DNA from: JACZSB01 sp965372015
GTDB lineage: Bacteria > Fidelibacterota > Marinisomatia > SCGC-AAA003-L08 > TS1B11
Assembly: GCA_965372015.1 (NCBI GenBank)
Contig: CBDVAP010000137.1
Location: 1 to 7,241 of the forward strand
Length of the DNA stretch: 7,241 nucleotides
Direction: 5' to 3'
Below are positions 1-4,000 of the stretch, one piece after another; the stretch's first letter is position 1, and the number at the start of each line of letters is the position of its first letter. A model generated the notes under the pieces. That model had not been told where the DNA came from and searched no databases. It saw only the letters and a program-made list of their open reading frames with translations. The position numbers and the translations under genes were made by a program.

Positions 1-111
1 AGCGGTGTGATCTCCGTCACTTGCCTTGCACCCCGGCCATGCTTACCTTTACATGGGATATGCTGTTTCAATAGCCAACTAATAGGGGCGCTGAGGGTAA
101 CCAGGATTGTC
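1..111. other. Upstream stretch with no recognisable gene
   Basis: One + strand frame stays open from base 7 into the nucleotidyltransferase gene, but its translation here (Cys- and Pro-rich, no family resemblance) does not look like protein. The + frame starting at base 3 closes with TAG at about 81-83 and could be the tail of an unidentified upstream gene, though nothing in it is recognisable. A TATGCT at 59-64 resembles a -10 box, but no convincing -35 lies at a suitable distance, so no promoter is called. AGGA at 103-106 is a plausible ribosome binding site for the gene starting at 112. Confidence 0.4.
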
Positions 112-438
112 ATGAAAAACCGACAGGAAATACTGGCCATTGTCAAGCGGCTCCAAAAAGAGCTGCAAAAGATGTATGGCTCGCGCTTGAAGGCGGTCTA
201 CCTGTTCGGTTCCTATGCCCGGGACGAGGCCGATGAGGATTCCGATATAGATGTGGCGGTGGTGCTGGAAAAGATGGACAACTTTTTCTCCGAGCTGTCC
301 CGCTGCAGCGAAACCCAGGCGGCACTCAGCCTGGAGAACAACTGCCTGCTCAACCTGGTGTTCATGTCGGCCGAGCAGTTTAATGCCGGAGACTATGCCA
401 TCCACCGTTCAGTAGCCGGAGAAGGAATTCCGGTTTGA
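112..438 (+). CDS. MNT-type minimal nucleotidyltransferase, probable antitoxin of a HEPN/MNT pair
   Basis: This 108-residue protein is a minimal nucleotidyltransferase (MntA-like). Family members transfer nucleotides, and characterised MntA antitoxins AMPylate their HEPN partner; the activity here is inferred. Residues 29-52 hold the hallmark sequence: G33-S34, ten residues, then D45-I46-D47 (GSX10DXD), the nucleotide- and metal-binding signature. The position where polymerase-beta-fold enzymes often carry a third carboxylate appears to be Asn81, in LLNLVFMS. The C-terminal end (HRSVAGEGIPV) resembles the usual R-N-I-x-x-E-G-hydrophobic ending, so the protein looks complete. ATG112 was chosen because AGGA lies 5 nt upstream, the helix preceding the motif starts there, and the in-frame sequence from base 7 is not protein-like. 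The stop overlaps the HEPN start by 4 nt (TTGA), implying co-translation. Family assignment is firm; the antitoxin role comes from context. Confidence 0.87.
   Translation: MKNRQEILAIVKRLQKELQKMYGSRLKAVYLFGSYARDEADEDSDIDVAVVLEKMDNFFSELSRCSETQAALSLENNCLLNLVFMSAEQFNAGDYAIHRSVAGEGIPV
418..426 (+). promoter_or_regulatory. Ribosome binding site deciding the TTG start of the HEPN gene
   Basis: The sequence GGAGAAGGA, inside the 3' end of the nucleotidyltransferase gene, contains AAGGA at 422-426, 8 nt before the TTG at 435. No ATG or GTG occurs in this frame before the core YYAMFH motif; the first ATG, at about 549, would remove it. TTG435 is therefore the only start that gives an intact HEPN domain. 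Confidence 0.65.
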
Positions 439-830
439 AGCTAGAGATCCAGGAACACCTACGGCGCGGCGGGGAACTAATTTCCGCAGCCGAGACACTT
501 TTCAGGGACGAGCATTGGGCCGATGCCGTAAGCCGGGCCTACTACGCTATGTTCCACGCGGCGACAGCGGTTCTCCTGAATCTAGACATCGAAAGAAAGT
601 CTCACGGGGCCCTGATTGCAGCTTTCGGAGAGCACGTCGCCAAGCCGCGCCTGATGGACCCGGAGCTGCACCATTATCTGGTAGAGGCCTTCAGTGCCCG
701 CACGGCCAGTGACTATCTGCCGGCACCGTCGATGACGCGCGACCAAGCTCGCATGACCATTGACCGGGCGAAAGAATTTTTGTCAGCGGCAAAGAACTAC
801 TTAGAAACGGATGATCGGGGAGACACTTAA
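435..830 (+). CDS. HEPN-domain protein (UPF0332-like), probable toxin partner
   Basis: This 131-residue, all-alpha protein is of the HEPN / UPF0332 kind. HEPN toxins are generally metal-independent ribonucleases using an R-X4-6-H motif; the activity here is inferred. The N-terminal helix (residues 3-23, with LRRGGELISAAETL) leads to the family core AVSRAYYAMFHAA at residues 31-43. Here R34 and H41 form an RX6H motif. Near residues 89-94 is the conserved R-x3-D-Y (RTASDY), followed by a long C-terminal helix to about residue 126. The length is normal for the family. The gene starts at TTG435, overlapping the nucleotidyltransferase stop, so the two are probably translated together as toxin and neutraliser. 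I see no RX4HXY motif with the tyrosine that MntA modifies in the characterised HepT, so this pair may belong to a different HEPN/MNT subgroup. Its stop (828-830) overlaps an ATG at 830 in the frame of the next large gene. Confidence 0.85.
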   Translation: MKLEIQEHLRRGGELISAAETLFRDEHWADAVSRAYYAMFHAATAVLLNLDIERKSHGALIAAFGEHVAKPRLMDPELHHYLVEAFSARTASDYLPAPSMTRDQARMTIDRAKEFLSAAKNYLETDDRGDT

Positions 831-832
831 TG
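817..832 (+). promoter_or_regulatory. Shine-Dalgarno and ATG coupled to the HEPN stop (alternative upstream start)
   Basis: GGGGAG at 817-822 lies 7 nt before an ATG at 830-832 that overlaps the HEPN stop (TAATG). This is a good translation-coupling signal. Starting here, one frame runs open into the LRR/beta-helix gene, but the first 61 residues are unlike any domain and come largely from the hairpin repeat, including a very basic RRRRR...RKRR stretch. It may start a short peptide, be the remnant of a third operon gene, or be the true but odd start of the exoprotein. Confidence 0.4.
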
Positions 833-919
833 AGTAAAATTGGCGCCAGATTCTGGTCAACAGCGAATCCACCAATGAATTCGCTCAATCAAAGCCCCCG
901 CTCTGACCGGGCAGAAAAA

Positions 920-1018
920 CCTCTCCCCGGTTACGTTGTAACTCCGGCTCGCCGTAGGCGTCGCTACGGCTACGCCGAGGCCCCTCTCCGCAAGCGGAGA
1001 GGGGGGTGGGGGGTGAGG
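920..1018. repeat. GC-rich triple-hairpin element, probable dispersed intergenic repeat
   Basis: Three inverted repeats follow one another. The first pairs GTTAC (930-934) with GTAAC (938-942), flanked by CCG/CGG. The second is perfect: GCCGTAG (951-957) with CTACGGC (964-970), loop of 6 nt. The third is the strongest: CCCCTCTCCG (981-990) with CGGAGAGGGG (995-1004), loop CAAG. A G-run ending in GGGTGAGG follows. The style (CCCCTCTCC ... GGAGAGGGG ... GGTGAGG) resembles palindromic repeats found between genes in many copies in bacterial genomes. Only one copy is visible here, so its dispersed nature is inferred. No T-tract follows the third stem, so it is not a classical terminator for the + strand. 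Confidence 0.6.
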
Positions 1019-4000
1019 TGCTTCCTCGCCCTCGCCCTGGCACTCCCCGCCCTGGCCCGCGCCCAGACCCTTCAGCAGGACTCCCTGGCTCTGGTGGCCC
1101 TATACGACAGCACCGACGGCGCCAGCTGGACCGACGATACCAATTGGCTCACCGCCAATTCCCTGAGTACGTGGAACGGCGTTACCGTTTCCAGCGGCCG
1201 GATTACGCAGCTAAGTTTGTCTAATAACAACCTATCCGGCCCAATTCCCGCCGAGCTCGGCAGCCTCACCGAATTGAACCTGCTGTGGTTTCATGACAAT
1301 CAATTGACCGGTTCCATCCCCACCGAGCTCGGCAACCTCACCAACTTGACATCGCTGACTCTCAATCGCAATCAACTGACCGGTTCCATTCCCCCTGAAC
1401 TTGGCAACGACACTTTGTTGACAGGGCTGAACCTTTCTGGCAATCAACTGACCGGCGCCATCCCCGCCGAGCTCGGCAATCTCACCAGCTTGATATCGCT
1501 GTCTCTCTATAACAATCAACTGACCGGCGCCATCCCCGACGCCATCGGCAGCCTCACCAACTTGACATCGCTGAATCTCGAAAACAATCAACTGACCGGT
1601 TCCATACCCGCGGCGATCGGCAGCCTCACTAGCATACAATTCCTGTATCTCTATAGCAATCAACTGATCGGTTCCATACCCGTGGCGATCGGCAGCCTCA
1701 CTAGCATACAATACCTGTATCTCTATGACAATCTACTGACCGGCGCCATCCCCGACACCATTGGCAGCCTGACCAGTTTGATTTCGCTGAGTCTTGACAA
1801 CAATCAGTTCGTCGATCTGCCCGGGCTAGATTCATTGTCAGCATTACAATATCTGCGTATACAGAATAACCGCTTCACCTTCGAGGACATCGAACCGAAT
1901 ATGAGCGTAGCCGGCACTGAATTCATCTACGGCCCCCAGGACAGCGTAGGTACTGAGCAGGACACCACCGTTGTCGAAGGCGACAGCCTTACCCTTTCAG
2001 TGGCAGTAGGCGGCACGGCCAACCAGTACCAGTGGCTGCAGGGTGGGTTGGATATTGGCGGGGCTACCAACGACACGCTGATCATCCTATCTGTGAGCTT
2101 TGCCGATTCCGGGTCGTATGTCCTGAGCACCACCAACACCGTTGCCACTGAACTGACCCTCTATAGCCGGCCGATCAATGTTACCGTCATGCGCGGCCCA
2201 CTCTCCGGCCCCTACTACATCGGTTCGGGCGGCGATTTTGCCTCCTTCACCGAAGCGGTGGACACGCTGAAGCAGTACGGCATCTCCGGCTCGGTGACCT
2301 TCATGGTCAACGACGAGACCTTCAGCGAGCAGATAACCATCCCGCCCATTGCCGGGGTGAGTGCCACCGACACTATCGTGTTCATGGCCGACACGGCCAA
2401 TGCGGGCGATGCGATTTTGCAATACAGTGCCGGCTCCAGCGATAACTGGGTGGTGAAGCTGGATACCGCCCAATACATCACCTTTCGGGACCTGACCATT
2501 CAGGCGTTGGGCACTAACTACGCCCGCATCTTCGAGTTGGTGAACGACGCCGACAACATCAATATCGTGGATAATACCCTCATCGGCACCTCATCCAACA
2601 ACTCCAGCAACAACGCCGCCGCCATCTACGGCTTAAGCTTGTACGCCGACAGCACGCTCATCGAGGGCAACACCTTCGTGCAGGGTGGTTATGGGATTTA
2701 CCTGTCGGGTAGTGGTACCCCCGACGGCCTGATTATCGAGGGTAACGACTTCTCGGAACAGGTGGGCCGGGCCATGGATATCAGGTTTTACACCGCCCCT
2801 GCCATAGGTTGGAATACCATCACGGCTTCATTGTCCTATTCGGGGACCGGCTATCGCGGTATCTCGCTCTCCAATTGCAACGCCGGGACGGAGATCATCT
2901 CAAATACCATCGACGCCCTGAAGGGCGGCTATGGCATCGAACTGTCCAACACCGACGGCACACCGGTAACCGCGCCGGGCTGGATCGCCAATAACGTCAT
3001 CCACGTGGGCGGGACCGGCACAGCCTTTGGTATCAGTATGTTCAACTCCGACGAGCACAATATCCATCACAATAGCGTGCACGTCACCAGCACGGGCACC
3101 GGCACTTACGGTGCTTTCTATATCAGTGGCGGCACGAACGTGGACGTGCGCAACAACATCTTCGCTAATTCCGGCGGCGGCTATGCCTATTACATCAATA
3201 CCACCACCGCTATTGATACGTCCGACTATAACGACCTGTATACACCGGGGAACTATATCGGCGCCTGGGGCGGCAGCGGCAACAAAATGAAGGACTTATC
3301 TGCTTTACGGGCGGCCATGGAGGCGGAGACACCGTCCCCGGCCGGCAGCGAAGCTAATTCGGTCTTTATCAACCCCGCTTTCACTCTAGCCAGCAACATC
3401 GATCTGGTTCCGCAGGCGGTGCAACTGGATGATATGGGCACTAACGCCTTCGTTAGCGACGTGGATGTTGACATCGACGATGTGGCCCGCGACCTCACTA
3501 CCCCGGATATGGGGGCCTACGAGTTCGCGGCGGCGGGCACACCTATAACCGGCACCAAAACCGTTGGGAGCGGAGGCAATTACACTACTTTCGCCCAGGC
3601 CCTGGACAGTCTGGCCATACTGGGGATCGGCGGCCCTGCCACCCTCAGCTTATTAAACGGTGACCATCCCGGGCACCTCACTGTTCTGCCGGTGGCCGGG
3701 GCCTCGCCCACTGATACCCTCGTGATCCAATCGCAGAGCGGTGCCGCCAGCGCCAGCATTTCCTACACCGCTGCCGATAACAGCGCCAATGAGAACTTCG
3801 TTATCCGGCTGTATGGCGCGGATTACGTCACCATCAAGGACCTGACCCTGAATGCCAACGGAGGCACAAACAATGCGGCCATCGCCATCCGCCTCCGGGA
3901 AGGCGCCGACAACGTGAATATCCTGAATAATGTGCTCAACGGGTATGCCACTACTTCCAGCAGCTATAATCTCGCACTAATATATTCAGGTGGATCATTG

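Noticed and set aside
1..20. Short inverted repeat GTGA...TCAC near the window start as an operator
   Set aside because: Four-base arms are expected by chance, and nothing nearby supports a regulator site.
26..64. Possible sigma-70 promoter (TTGCAC at 26-31, TATGCT at 59-64)
   Set aside because: The spacing of 27 nt is far too long, and no other -35 candidate fits.
7..111. N-terminal extension of the nucleotidyltransferase from an ATG at base 7
   Set aside because: The 35 extra residues are Cys- and Pro-rich and unlike the family. ATG112 has AGGA 5 nt upstream and gives a normal-length protein.
981..1010. Rho-independent terminator after the HEPN gene
   Set aside because: The stem is strong, but a G-run follows it instead of T on the + strand. 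It fits better as part of a repeat element.
1232..1711. Open minus-strand frame of 159 codons across the LRR array
   Set aside because: It is a shadow of the 72-bp tandem repeats: its translation repeats every 24 residues exactly as the LRR units do, and no family features appear.
1202..1777. CRISPR array, because of regular short repeats
   Set aside because: The period is 72 bp with no spacers, and the units are coding LRRs in one open frame.
3027..3290. Alternative-frame + strand ORFs within the beta-helix region
   Set aside because: They lie wholly inside the long coding frame, have compositionally biased translations and no ribosome binding site.
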